Assembly (NCBI GenBank): GCA_039545315.1
Contig: BCIM01000012.1
Location: 353,396-417,395, forward strand
Reading direction: 5' to 3'
Length of the DNA: 64,000 nucleotides
Source: Kondoa malvinella
Taxonomy: Eukaryota > Basidiomycota > Agaricostilbomycetes > Agaricostilbales > Kondoaceae
Positions 1 through 10,728 of this stretch are shown piece by piece (positions within the stretch are counted from its first letter, which is position 1; every line of letters starts with the position of its first letter). The notes under the pieces were generated by a model, which was not told where the DNA came from, did no database searches, and was given only the letters and a program-made list of their open reading frames with translations. The position numbers and the translations under genes are program-made.

Positions 1-1438
1 TCGATACTTTCTGCAAAGACAAGATTCGAGAACAGCGAGCCAAAAAGGCATCAGGACAGGAAGCGAAAGCGGATGTACGTGATGCATCCGAGTACCAGCC
101 TATGTTGATTCATTGCGTCCTCGCATACAGCCTGAACAAGCATACCGCGCACTACTGGTCGCGGAAGTCACTTCGACCCGAGCGCATTGGGATGATTTCA
201 AGCTCAAATTCAAGAAAGACAACCGATTCAGGTCATTCGGCAGGGACGATCGAGAGCGAGAAAAGGCGTTCAAGAGCTGGTTGAGGGAACTGGGCGAAAG
301 TGCGTAGACAGTACTCTTTTTGGGCTCACGCTCATAAGGTATCTGTCTGGCACAGTCAAAAGAGCAGATGCAAAGAAAGCGGAAGAGAAGTTTAGCCAGC
401 TACTGCGTGAATCGCAAATCTCGGCGGATACTACCTGGTCTGAAGTACGCTTACTTCTTGCCCGGACGGATCAAGCTGACCATTCTGTAGGTTAAAGCCT
501 CGATATCGAATGATCCTCGCTACGAAGCAATACGCTCCTCGTCACAGCGAGAAGATCTGTTCAAGAAATACCTTGCATCTCTTGCTGAGCAAACGGACGA
601 ACCAACATTAGACAAGGCTCAGCAAAAGAAAGATCGCGCTTTAGCAAGTCTGAAGGAGCGAGAAGCTCAAGTTGCAGCACAACGAGCGGCGCAAGAAAGA
701 GTCAATGACAAGTCTAAGTTCTCAGCGGGTCGAGATGAAGCTGAGCGAGAATTTCAAAGTCTGCTTGTGGATGCGGTCAGAGACCCGAGTGTTTCTTGGG
801 ATGAAGTCGCTCCCGGGTTGTCGAATGACCCTCGCTTCAACTTGCCTGGGCTGACGCCTCAATTCCGGTTACACCTCTTCCGCACCCATATTGAACAATT
901 ATCGTCGAAACGGCTGGGTAGCCTCGAATCAGTCTTTGCTGCACTTACACCTCGACTCGATGCGTCTTTCGACCAAGTCCTGCCCAAACTGAAAGAAGAC
1001 GCTCTGGTACAGCGGCACGGCTACTCCGAAGCGAAGCTAGAAGATCTCTACATAACATGGCAGCGCAAAGCCAAGCTGCAAGCGAGAGATGATCTGCTTG
1101 CCATGCTCAAGGAAAACGCCTATGTAGAGTTCTGGGGAAGATTATCAAAGGAGGCATCGGAGAAGCGCGTGGCGGAAGGCATCCCCGAAGACGAAGAGAC
1201 TGCAGAAGCGGACCAGGTTGATTTGAAATCGATGAGTCAGAAATTTGACCTCAAGCAGGCTAGCGCCGTCCTGAAAGTAAGCAACCCGGACGCTGAGCAG
1301 TCAGATCATCGCTTACGTTTGCAGAATGACAAACGCTACCATGACATGAGTTACGATCCCGAAACAAGGGACCACTGGATCAGGCAGTATCTGCAAGAGC
1401 TTTCAGCCCCTTCGATGACAGTGCACCAGAAGGAGTAA
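1..1438 (+). CDS. FF-domain protein, TCERG1/Dre4-like (3' part)
   Basis: The gene enters from the left edge; only its C-terminal part is present. Around 110-305 a reading frame carries a typical FF repeat (aromatic and charged helices, with HWDDFKLKFKKDNRF). After at least one intron near 450-490 the frame continues from about 740 to the TAA at 1436-1438 with further Trp/Phe-containing FF-like helices (EFWGRLSKEASEKR, DKRYHDMSYDPETRDHWI). Proteins with WW domains followed by FF repeats (human TCERG1/CA150, fission yeast Dre4) couple RNA polymerase II elongation and splicing, binding phosphorylated CTD through the FF repeats. The WW part would lie outside the window. Prp40, which has a related layout, is an alternative; the acidic tail and repeat spacing favour the TCERG1 type. 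The gene is convergent with the zinc-cluster gene that follows. Confidence 0.7.
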
Positions 1439-1701
1439 GTTGATCAGAAAGAGTAGGGCTATTGCATCTAGTATCTTGTATGCAGTTGCAACGATTATAT
1501 GCGATTGTATCTCTTCTTACAAGTGTGATGGATATGCTTTCTACGAACGACCTGGACAGAGACTTGGGAATCTGGACATCTTTATTTCTCTTCAACATCT
1601 TTACTTCTTTTGTTATCATCTTGAACATTTTGATCCACTATAAACGACAAGCCTATCACGACGCGATCAGCCATGCTCACGGACTGTCGGGAGTCCTGTA
1701 C

Positions 1702-4700
1702 CTAAACGCCTCTTGGACCATAACTAATGCGGTTGCGAGACATGAGCAAACCGAAGGAGCTACTGAAGAGGTTGCAGACTTACTCAAAGAAATTGAGGGA
1801 ACAGAGCTTTATAAATACAGTGTTATCGCAAGCGATAGCGTCAAGTCGCCGCAGTGATTCTTTGTCCAGGTGCTGAGGGGTTAAAAGATTGGCCACACTT
1901 TGATTGCGCGCTGTGCCATGTAGATGAACAATTGCCAGCTGCTGGGAGTCAATATCTGCTAGGAATCGAGCTATCGATGGCCCATGCGACCAGGAAGCAG
2001 CTTGAACACCGGTATGGCCAAAGAGCTTGACGAATAATGATCGCATGTTCTGTGTGTCGATCTGACCAGGCAATACGAGAGCGAGTCGCAGCAAGCAGGA
2101 TATCGCGAGACCGATACTGCAGTAGTCATAGTCGAAAGCGAGAGGGGAGTCTGTGCACTTTTGGGCCAAGACTGACGTTTCGATGGTGCGAAGGGCGCTT
2201 TCGAGGACAATCATGGCTGAGCTGAGCTGCTGAGGATCTTGTAGTATAGCATTGCCGTCAGCAATTGGCCAGACTGTGAAAAAAAAACTTGTCAGCATCG
2301 TATCGACGCAGCAAGATAGTAAACCCACTAGCATGCGCATGTATGAACATTTTTGCGAAAGTCTGGGCCAATTCTAGGTGTAGGGGCGAAGGTTCTCCCG
2401 GCTGAGGCACTCTTCCTTCTTCCATCCACTTCCACGCCTCAACCCATCGACTGCTCCACTGATTGTACTGGGAATTGTAGTGCTGGACAGTAGCAATTAC
2501 GTTACCGTCTGGCGAAGCGTTGATAGTTGACAATTCGCCAAGATCGCCCTTCATTTGTGCCAATAATGCTATCAGTTCGACGTGAGCGCTGAGGAGGAGA
2601 TCGCATTCTCGATCCGTTTTTTGTGATGATCGAAGGACTGCGCATTGTCGAAGTACCAGCTCGCGAGACGTGTGTACAAAGACGGGCTCTTGTGCGCAGA
2701 TTGAGAACCTAATTTGAAACAATGAGCACCATGCGCAAGTTGACCGCGGTACGGCTTACAGATGCGAATAGAAGAAGATGGTCAGCCAGGCTCGACCTTT
2801 TTCGATCAGGATAGCTTCGTCAGATTGACCTCGAAGTGATGGGTCGGTTAGCTTGGCGAAAACCGAATGTAGACCAAGTTCATGTGCGATACTGCAGACC
2901 GGTCGGCATAGAATAAACTCACAGCAAAGGCTTGCTTACCTGACTACATGAGCAGCCAACTGAGGTTTGCAATGGTATATCGCAAGAATCGCAAGACCCT
3001 TGACTATACAGTTGATCAGGAGGAATCACTATACAGCAGAGACAGATCTGCTTACAGTCGGAAAAGCTGGCGGCTTCGCCATTGGCATCTCCAACGAATA
3101 ACAACGCCCTGCCCAACTTTTGAGCTTCCGCAGCGCAAAGGGGCCATTGAGGTTTCTGATTGTATCCGCGTGCCACCGTTGCGCAGACTGCAGCGAGGAT
3201 GAGCGGAGAATGCTGGAGTGAAGTGCTGAATGCTGGATTATTCTGCCACCCCAATCGATTTGCGTATATGTCGATGAAGCTACAAAAGATGTCAGACTGA
3301 GTACTTCCACGAATTCGTCCTGCATACCGAGAATAGTAGCGAGCGGCCAGCGCTTCTGGCACTATTCCTTTTGTGACAACATTTTCCGACGGTAAATCTA
3401 TTCCGGAAGCATGTATGCCAGGATTCTCCGTATGATCTGGGTACAGCGGAGGCGGGCTAAGCGCTCTGACTCGTTCGTCGGCAGGATTGAGCAGAAAAGT
3501 CCGTATCGACATTCGATGACTTGATCGAGCTTGTTCGCCTGGTGTATCGCATATCGCGCGTTTTCTCTTTCGATTAGGCATATCATTTATTTGAGGTGTT
3601 CCTGATACCTGTCGCAAGGCATGAGGCGAAAACGTTTGTTGAGGTGCATCGGGCAAATGCATTGTTTGCATGGGCTGCATCGACTGCATGGGCTGAAGCG
3701 GATGCATAGTAAGTGGTAGACTGGGTGTTGGTATTGACATGCTTTGCGGTGTTGGCTGGTGTTGCTGACCAAACATGGCATTCGGAAAGGGCGTCTGTGC
3801 TTGGCTAGCAGGATACATATACGACGAGCCGGTTGTCGCAGGATGTCCGCCATATGTCGGAAGCGCGTATGAGCTTGCGTCTGTAAAGCCTTGCAAGAAC
3901 GGTGCCCGAGATGGTACTACAGCCGAAGAGAGTTGCGGAGGGTATGTAGCATTGCGTATTCGAGGATCGAGACCATATGCACTTGGGAAACCTCCATAGG
4001 CTTGCATGACAGGATGATTTTCTGACCTGTCCAGGCCATTTTGTTGTGGAAGACTAGGCATGTTAGGCACATGGAAGTCGATTGACGAATGACCATTGCT
4101 TGTTGGTGGCTGCATAGGTTGTGGTGTTCTGTAAAAGCGCGGGATTGAGCATCCGCAGCATAGAACGTCAGTATGTACCCTAACGGCTTTTCTGAAGGCT
4201 GAGGTCGCTTAGCCGCGGGCTCGTAGACACAATCGACTCCGTTTCTCTGGCAACGCGTGCATGGACGCCCTCCACTGCATTTCATCTAGCATAGAAGAAT
4301 CGGTACAGCAAAGCATAGAAACATCAGCCAAACTCACCTTTTGATGGCGCTGTAATCGTGCGCACCACAGTCAGCCTCATCCTATCGCTCATAATATAAA
4401 GCCCGGGCATGAGAGCGACAGAGAAGAATGTTGCCATAACGGGCCAAGAGGAAACCGGCATAGGAGAATTGCATGACTTTGGCATGATTTGTGCGCGGAT
4501 ACCGGAAGGCACGTTAATTCCGCCTTCCGGAGCGGGTAAGACGGCGAGTTGAGATAACTCACGCATAGCTAGAAACAACGAACAAGCATCAGTACGCCGT
4601 GTCCCCTCGTTGCAAAGACTCGAGAGAAAAAGTCGCTCACCAGACATGCCATTGACGTTCTCGTTCGTTTCGCTGCTGGCGCCTTGTTCGCTCCATTGGA

Positions 4701-4736
4701 ATTGAAAGGAGGAGCCGCATTTTCGTAGCCCGACAT
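1702..4736 (-). CDS. Zn2Cys6 transcription factor with fungal_trans domain
   Basis: A binuclear zinc-cluster regulator acting in the nucleus. The proposed start ATG is at 4736 (MSGYENAAPP). The cluster is rebuilt from four exons: 4641-4736 ending in Cys-Leu, a 6-base exon 4563-4568 (Leu-Cys), a 12-base exon 4338-4349 (Arg-His-Gln-Lys), and an exon starting at 4285 (MKCSGGRPCTRCQRNGVDC). Together they give the spacing C-x2-C-x6-C-x5-C-x2-C-x6-C with a basic run before it. A Pro/Gln/Met-rich linker follows (short QPMQSMQPMQTM repeat near 3660-3700), then a basic stretch RKRKR. About 2000-3400 encodes helices of the fungal_trans (PF04082) type. The C-terminal end is uncertain: one frame stops at 1780, but a donor there (GTAAGT) can splice to a TAG at 1702-1704. 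The target genes cannot be told from sequence. Confidence 0.8.
4563..4568 (-). other. 6-base micro-exon inside the zinc cluster
   Basis: Read on the minus strand, CTATGC is preceded directly by an acceptor (TTTCTAG, with TACTGAT as a good branch site upstream) and followed directly by a donor (GTGAGT). Including it in phase 0 supplies Leu and the second zinc-binding Cys. Skipping it would remove that ligand without shifting the frame. Confidence 0.6.
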
Positions 4737-5118
4737 TGATGCAATCGACTATGCACACTGGCGCTCGAGATAAACACGTCGCAAACTGTTTTTGCGATGA
4801 GGTTAAAGGGTGCCTGAGCGCTGAAATGTGTCTCTGGTCCTACCTTCGCTCGACAGAAAGGGACGGAATTCAGCACAACAAGCTTTTGCACATGGTAGAA
4901 TACAAAGAAGAAGAGCTCGCTCTCGGATAAACCCTCACCGCAAGACCAGAAGACGTCTTCTCAGAATGACATTGCGCTTCACTTGTCCATACTTGGTCAT
5001 CGTCCCTAGAGCCCGTAGAAGGAAGCTTCTGATCCACATGATACCTGCTCATAACGCGGAATGAGCGACAGAAGACACAATCTAGCGCATCAACTCACTT
5101 CAATAAGCCTCTACCACT
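4737..5118. other. intergenic, upstream of zinc-cluster gene
   Basis: About 380 bases separate the proposed start of the zinc-cluster gene from the stop of the acyl-CoA dehydrogenase gene, both on the minus strand. It should hold the promoter of the former and the 3' end of the latter. No convincing coding frame was seen. Confidence 0.4.
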
Positions 5119-7625
5119 CTACAACTTGGCTCCCATGATTTGAGCAACCTTGATCTGCTGCCTGACACCGAGATCTATCGAACACGGTCAGTTCTTGGAA
5201 GAGAATGCACCAGCAGATGGATGTACCAAGCATGATCTGCGAAATGCTCATCAGTATATAAAGTGCAAGATTCAGCGAAGGCATACCTCTTCGCTACCAC
5301 CAGGAATCGAGTCTATCGAGCGTGACGACGATGACATCAGTCAAAATGCGACCAATACCTTAAAAAGTGGACAAACACGCTCGAACCTCTCTGTAGAGAC
5401 GTTCTACTACTCCACCTTGACCTCCTTTGGTACTGAGTATAGATGTGAGCAAAGCGATATCTTGCAGTGGCCGCAGACTTACTAGGCAAGACCGCCAAAG
5501 ATCTAGAACACAATTGTCAGGGACAGTAAATTACAACTTGGCAAGCACTTGCCTGCATGGCTTCAGCAGCGCAATATGCCATGGTGACAGTTGATTGAGC
5601 TTTCAGAAGAGCGACTTGTCCTCCTCCGCTGTACCACAATCAGCTTCATACGTACAGCTAAATGTTCTCGCTTACCGCATAGTGAATTCCTCTGGACTGT
5701 AGACGGTAGTCTGGTAGATGAGACTCTCGAGCCAAGCATGCGTCGATTCGACTTGTCTAGCCATGTGCGCGAGCTTGTTACTGTAGGACAGTTAGTAGTC
5801 CCCTATGATAGCAAATTGAGACGAACCGGATGACAGGGTGATCGCGAAGCAGAGTACCGAAAGTTTCACGCTTGCTTGCGTATTTGATGCATTCTTCGAG
5901 GAGCACACGGGAGAATCGACTGGCTTGAATAGCGATACTGTTGCGAGCTACATTAGCATAATGAACCACGACATGACAATGAGCTTACCCTGGAAGGAAT
6001 CACAACCCGCGAATCAGCTCAATGCTCAAGGAAGTATGCTCGAGCCTAACCGATACGTTCGCCATTGAACTGCAACAGCAGTGTAAGTAAGCCGCTGCCA
6101 ATTCAAAGTCTGTACCCACATTGCTCACTGCAACACAAAAAGGCAATGTAAGTAACCCGCTATCAATTGAAGGTTGGACCCACTGATAAGCTGGAAACCC
6201 TTGTTCTCTTTGCCAACTGCCACAAAGCGTCAATAACAAATCCCGTTTGTAATACTGTAAGCTTACTCAAGTTGGCAACAGGAACTTTCACATCCCTACC
6301 CATCAAACATCAGCTCAACTCCTCGATAGCTCAATCACAAAGCTCACTCGAAAGTAATGTAACTCGTTCCGCTTGAAACGACACCCATACAGTCCATTCG
6401 CCGAGTAGTAACACCAGGAAAGTCTTTCTCGATCAAAAGTAGGGAAACGCCGCCCATACCTTTACCGCCGGTGCGCACGGCGACGGTAAAGTAGTCAGAC
6501 CAGATGCCGTTGCTGTATTAGATATGAGCAAAGTCGTAAGAAAATACGCATAGGAGCGTACGTGATCCATTTCTGTAAAACAGATTAGCTCTAAGCAAGA
6601 CTAGCATGAGTTGAATTACGCACCTTTTCACCATTGACAATGTAATCCTTTCCATCTTCAGTCTTCTTTGCGGTAGTAGTAAGGTTTGCAACATCAGATC
6701 CAGCAGAAGGCTCAGCTACAGCATATCAGCTAATCCCTACATCCTAAGTTAGAGGACATACTGATAGCGAGACAAATACGCTTCTCTCCGCGCAGGACAG
6801 GCGCAACGACTCTTTCTTTCATCTCTTCGCTGCCGAAATGGATGACTGGTGGCAGACCAATGCCTAGACCACCGAGTAGACCCCAGACGACGCCTAGGAT
6901 CGTATTCAACATTACAACGCAGTGCTCCCTAAACAGACATACCTCCAGAACCACATCGGCATAGCTCGTCGGTGACGATGAAACTATCTGCAAAGGGCAT
7001 CAGTCTTTGTCAAGGGCGGCGGCGAGCTGTCTTACGGAACCCATCCCATTCCTCTGGCTTAACGTTACCAGGGACAGGAATGCCCTTGGTGTATTTGGTA
7101 GGCCAAGTGTTACCGACAACCTTTGACCAATCGTCAATCTCGCTCTGAGCAGACGTAAGAGAACATACACTAGACAGAATACCAGCAGCACCAGCTTTGA
7201 GCATGAATTCTTGAGGCAGCTGTTCCAGCCCTTAGTCAGCGATACTCCAGAACAAGCCAGAGCTGGGACCCTTACAATCTTGTCAGCTTCCCAATCGTCT
7301 ACATTTTCCATGATTTCATTCTCTGTAAACTCGCGAATTTGCTTGCGCAGTCTGCGATGAGAGTCATTGTAGTAAGGCGAAGCTGTTCGCTAAACGTGAG
7401 ACCCAGAAGATAGCTCGTTTGAAGGGGAAAGCGCACCCCAGTCTTGGTACCAGAGAGGGTCTCCGAATGCTATATTGACCGTGTGAGTCAGATGCTGTAG
7501 GCGTACAGTGCGCGGGGAGACTGACGAATGCCTTCGCCAAAGAAGCTATCATCTTCTTCTGCTTCCTCCTCGTCTGGAGCTTGCTGATCCTTGGGCACAG
7601 TCTCTTTGGCAGGTGAAAAGTCCAT
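5119..7625 (-). CDS. acyl-CoA dehydrogenase (fungal, no cytochrome b5 domain)
   Basis: A flavoprotein of the acyl-CoA dehydrogenase family, which introduces the alpha-beta double bond into acyl-CoA (mitochondrial or peroxisom-associated beta-oxidation). The start ATG at 7625 gives an acidic N-terminus ([14 protein letters not shown]), followed by [10 protein letters not shown] and [14 protein letters not shown], which are typical of the N-terminal helical domain. Then come [19 protein letters not shown], the FAD/substrate-side strand [18 protein letters not shown], a middle beta-domain ending GTSYITF, and the C-terminal helical domain ([62 protein letters not shown]). It ends with a LGVRQ-containing tail; the TAG is at 5119-5121. 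The gene has at least nine introns of about 50 bases. Some fungal relatives carry an N-terminal cytochrome b5 domain; none is present here. Substrate chain length cannot be told. Confidence 0.9.
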
Positions 7626-7736
7626 CGTTGGTTGTATAGAAGTCTCGCGAGTCGTCGATGTGAAGGGAAGAGCCCAAATGGAGTGATAATCAGCTCGCGA
7701 CAAAGTGAACGTGAAATAAGCCGTCAAAAGGAATCA

Positions 7737-8487
7737 CTATTGGCATGATTGTCTAGCTCTCCTATCATACTCCTCAATCTCCTCCATTGCTCTCCGCACG
7801 CTGTTACCCTCATCTTCCAAAACCACCACATTACCCTGAACAGCCATGCCTTTTTGCAACCAATTCAATCGCTTTCCTGCAAACGCAGCAGGTCGTACAA
7901 TAGCTCCTGTGCCCACGTATTCGATCACCCAAGTGAATCGTACGCCAGCGAGATGAACAGTCGCTTCGGCCAGAAGCCGTTCTCGAGTCTTCATATACTT
8001 GTCTACGTCGTATTGACCTCGGCTAATCGTGTAATGGGTACCAGAGATGGCTAAAGCATCGCGAGGAAGAGGTTTGGCTGTAGTAGGGTATTCATCTGGC
8101 GTTTTGAGGCAATCTTGGCAGCCTAGCAGGTTGGATTGCTTGTACCCTGTACGATTGGATGCAATGAAATGAGAAAGAATCTCAAAGCACAGTATCAAAA
8201 CATACAGATGTATTGCTTGGAAGGACACTCTTCAACAACCCAAAGACGTTTGCCTTGTTCGGACACTTTTCCTTTCTTGCTAAGGATGTCAGCTCTGAGC
8301 ATGAAAGTTTCACATTCCATACGGGTACCAAGGTATGCGAGTCATCATGCTTGGGCATGTGTACATGTTCAGGCTGAGGTGATTCTTCTCTGACCTGCAG
8401 TATTTGTGAGATATGCGGCATGCCTGGCAACACGAAAACACGACTGACCTTTGACACTGGCACGAAAGCAGGAGCGTTTGGGTTCAT
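7737..8487 (-). CDS. small protein with N-terminal PAM2 motif, otherwise unknown
   Basis: The start ATG at 8487 encodes MNPNAPAFVPVSK, which matches the PAM2 motif (x-N-x-x-A-x-x-F-x-P) used by proteins to bind the MLLE domain of poly(A)-binding protein; Met takes the usual Leu place. The first exon ends at 8449. Further exons give an acidic, His-rich linker, GKRLWVVEECPSKQY, and, after an intron, an exon covering about 8150 down to the stop at 7737. That exon has two Cys (GCQDCLKTP), mixed alpha/beta-like sequence (HLAGVRFTWVIEYVGTGAIV) and a final charged helix. The protein would be about 200 residues. I recognise no domain beyond PAM2. Its stop lies only about 110 bases upstream of the acyl-CoA dehydrogenase start. 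A role with mRNA or poly(A)-binding protein is inference from the motif alone. Confidence 0.65.
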
Positions 8488-9766
8488 GGCTATGATGGTT
8501 CAGAGAAGAGATTGTAACAGGGAGTAGAAAGCAGGAGATAGACAGAAAGTTCTGCTGTGACTGTACCATCTACCGTGCCATTCATTCGGAAATTGCACTG
8601 AAATTCGATCTTGACGCACGAGCAAAAGACAGGTACGAATGAGCGAGGGTGAGAGCGCAGACAGACGCAGTGCTTTTAGATCATCGGTCCACATACCTGA
8701 TTGCGACCTTCAGCAAAGTCGCCGAAAAGTCTACTTGAGACATTCGTTCTTCCCCGATATGCTCATTGAGCAGGTACTCTTATGCCCCAATACGACTGGG
8801 AGGAGAGCAAGTGGCCTTGTTCAGAGAGAACGTAAGCGAGTTGACAAGATACAACCAAGCCAAAGCCTTTCAGCGAGGAGAAGCCAATGCGATGCCAGAG
8901 CAGTGAACACAACAATCGTTCCTTGCTCAGGCGGATGCTTCTCAGGCCCTGGGCACGCAGAATTCGCCGTATTTCAGTGGAGCTCGAGCACTCGAAGACA
9001 CGTCTGGAGAGTGTTGCAATCAACCGCAAAGCTGGCGAGGATCCTTGTGCTGCCTGCGTACTGCGAGCAGTCTGTGTTGCGCTTGTTTTCATGGTCGAGC
9101 GTGCAAGAAAGGCAATTGGCCAAATATCGAAGTGCAGCCTGCCGTTCCAAGAGCAGTCAGGATCGGTCGCGTACCCGTATTCAATGGTCTACGGTCGGTC
9201 GAGCGCAGAATGTGCAGTTGCTGGATTTCTCCCCGAGGCCTCATCTGTCGCCTGAAGTTTGCATGATGCTTCGTTCTCGGCTTGATGTCTGTCATCCATT
9301 GTTTGCTTGATACTGTGTTACGATGCCAGCCTGTTGATGACGCTGTGCTGAGTCGACCATCAACATCCCTCTGCTAGCCTTCCAAACATTTCATCATTGC
9401 AGTTCGGACGGGCAAACAACTAGAAGGCTGTATATGTTCAGCCTTTTGCCTCTCTTTCTTCTGTTTCTCACTCAGGGTCTGCTTGTCTCGAGTGATAAGC
9501 CCGTCAAATCAGTAATCAGTACATCGTCCGTTCCTATTCAGCTGTACCTCAATTTCGTCAACGTCAAGCCGTTCCAAAGGAAGCAAAAAGGCATCGACTG
9601 TCTCCCTTCTCTCCTCATCACATCACTTCACTTCACACTTCCATCTGCAATCACCTGTAACATCTTCCAGAGTAAGCTTTCGTTCACAACAACTCGAGCT
9701 CGAGCTAATGCCAGCACTTGAATAGCATCGATACCGCTCATCTATCACTTCACATATACCAACAAG
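8488..9766. other. divergent intergenic region, no convincing gene
   Basis: This lies between the minus-strand PAM2 gene and the plus-strand gene at 9767, so it should hold both promoters. Open frames exist (plus 8639-9310, minus 8763-9092), but their composition is poor, they show no family signature, and the plus frame lacks a credible splice structure. From about 9430 to 9766 the plus strand is rich in C/T runs with CTTTCTTCTGTTTCTC-like tracts, as often found in fungal leaders and promoters. A short palindrome ACTCGAGCTCGAGCT lies near 9697. Confidence 0.4.
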
Positions 9767-10600
9767 ATGTATGCACTCCCTCGTACACCAGCTCTACACG
9801 CTTCGCCAGTGCTCAACTCCTACTTCGAACATGCGTTAACTTCGACCACTCGCATCATGCCTTCGACTAGGCTAGCCAGCAGCAGTCCTGCTACCGCGTT
9901 CACCGTCTCGTCTCCCAAGAACACTACTACTGCTGTCTTTCGTACCACCAATCGACCTGGCACTCCTCTGTACACTCCACCTTTAAGCTCTCCATCATAT
10001 TTCCCAACTTTGCCAACTGTACAAGACAAAGCAACCATCACACCACACAATACGCCTTTCTTCGGCAACATTTCCAGCTTCTCATCCAGTCCCAAACTCG
10101 GATCAGCTCATTTCAACGAGTCACACCACAAGATCGCTGAAGAAGAGACAACCGACCTCTCTTCTCAGCTCTCCGGTCTAGGTCTGGGTATTGGCAATTT
10201 GCTCGGATCCAATACGACTGTCTTTCCGTCCGCCAACAATAACACGCCCTTTACCCGCAAACGCCAAAATCGACCCAGCTTCGCCCATCGAATTTCCAAC
10301 ATGCCTATGCCTTTGGCCGAGCTGTGCTTACCAAAGATGAAAAGAGCTGCTTCAAACGTTTCGACAACCAGCATGAACTCAGAATGTACCGTCACTGCTG
10401 GTTCAGAGGAGGTTGTAAAAGTAGAAGCGTCTAGGCCGGCCATTCGCTGGGCTTCATCAGCGCTGAGCGTTGCGGGTAGATCTCAGAGAAAGGGAACTCC
10501 TCATCCGGGAAAGATGGTCAGTTTGTCTGTCAATACTGTTTTGTGCACCCTGCTGATACCTATTACTTAGTCGTGGATCGACGATGACGAGATTGCTTGA
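9767..10600 (+). CDS. Ser/Thr/Pro-rich protein, unknown
   Basis: Exon 1 runs 9767-10516, an intron with canonical ends runs 10517-10570, and a 30-base exon 10571-10600 ends in WIDDDEIA and TGA; total 780 bases, 259 residues. The protein is rich in Ser, Thr, Pro and Asn with many SP and TP dipeptides (possible proline-directed kinase sites), a Gly/Leu patch (QLSGLGLGIGNLLG) and a basic stretch near NTPFTRKRQNRPSFAHR. It has no signal peptide or membrane segment and is probably largely disordered. The acidic C-terminal WIDDDE patch is added only by splicing. No family was recognised; a regulatory or cell-cycle-type phosphoprotein would fit, but that is a guess. Confidence 0.7.
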
Positions 10601-10728
10601 TGCAGTCTCGAGGCGAAGAGGATCATCCAGAAGTGCTGTGCATAGTGTGATCAGGTGTACAGTGTACCGGTCCTCTCTTCGCTTGTAATAGTTTGGTCAT
10701 TGCAAATATATATCGTTCATACATCTCT

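Noticed and set aside
1462..1857. 131-codon plus-strand frame with a membrane-like segment
   Set aside because: It lies opposite the 3' end of the zinc-cluster gene, has no family signature and starts without supporting context; treated as a shadow.
8639..9310. 223-codon plus-strand frame in the divergent region
   Set aside because: Arg/Ser/Cys-heavy composition, no domain, no splice-site logic; it looks like chance in a promoter region.
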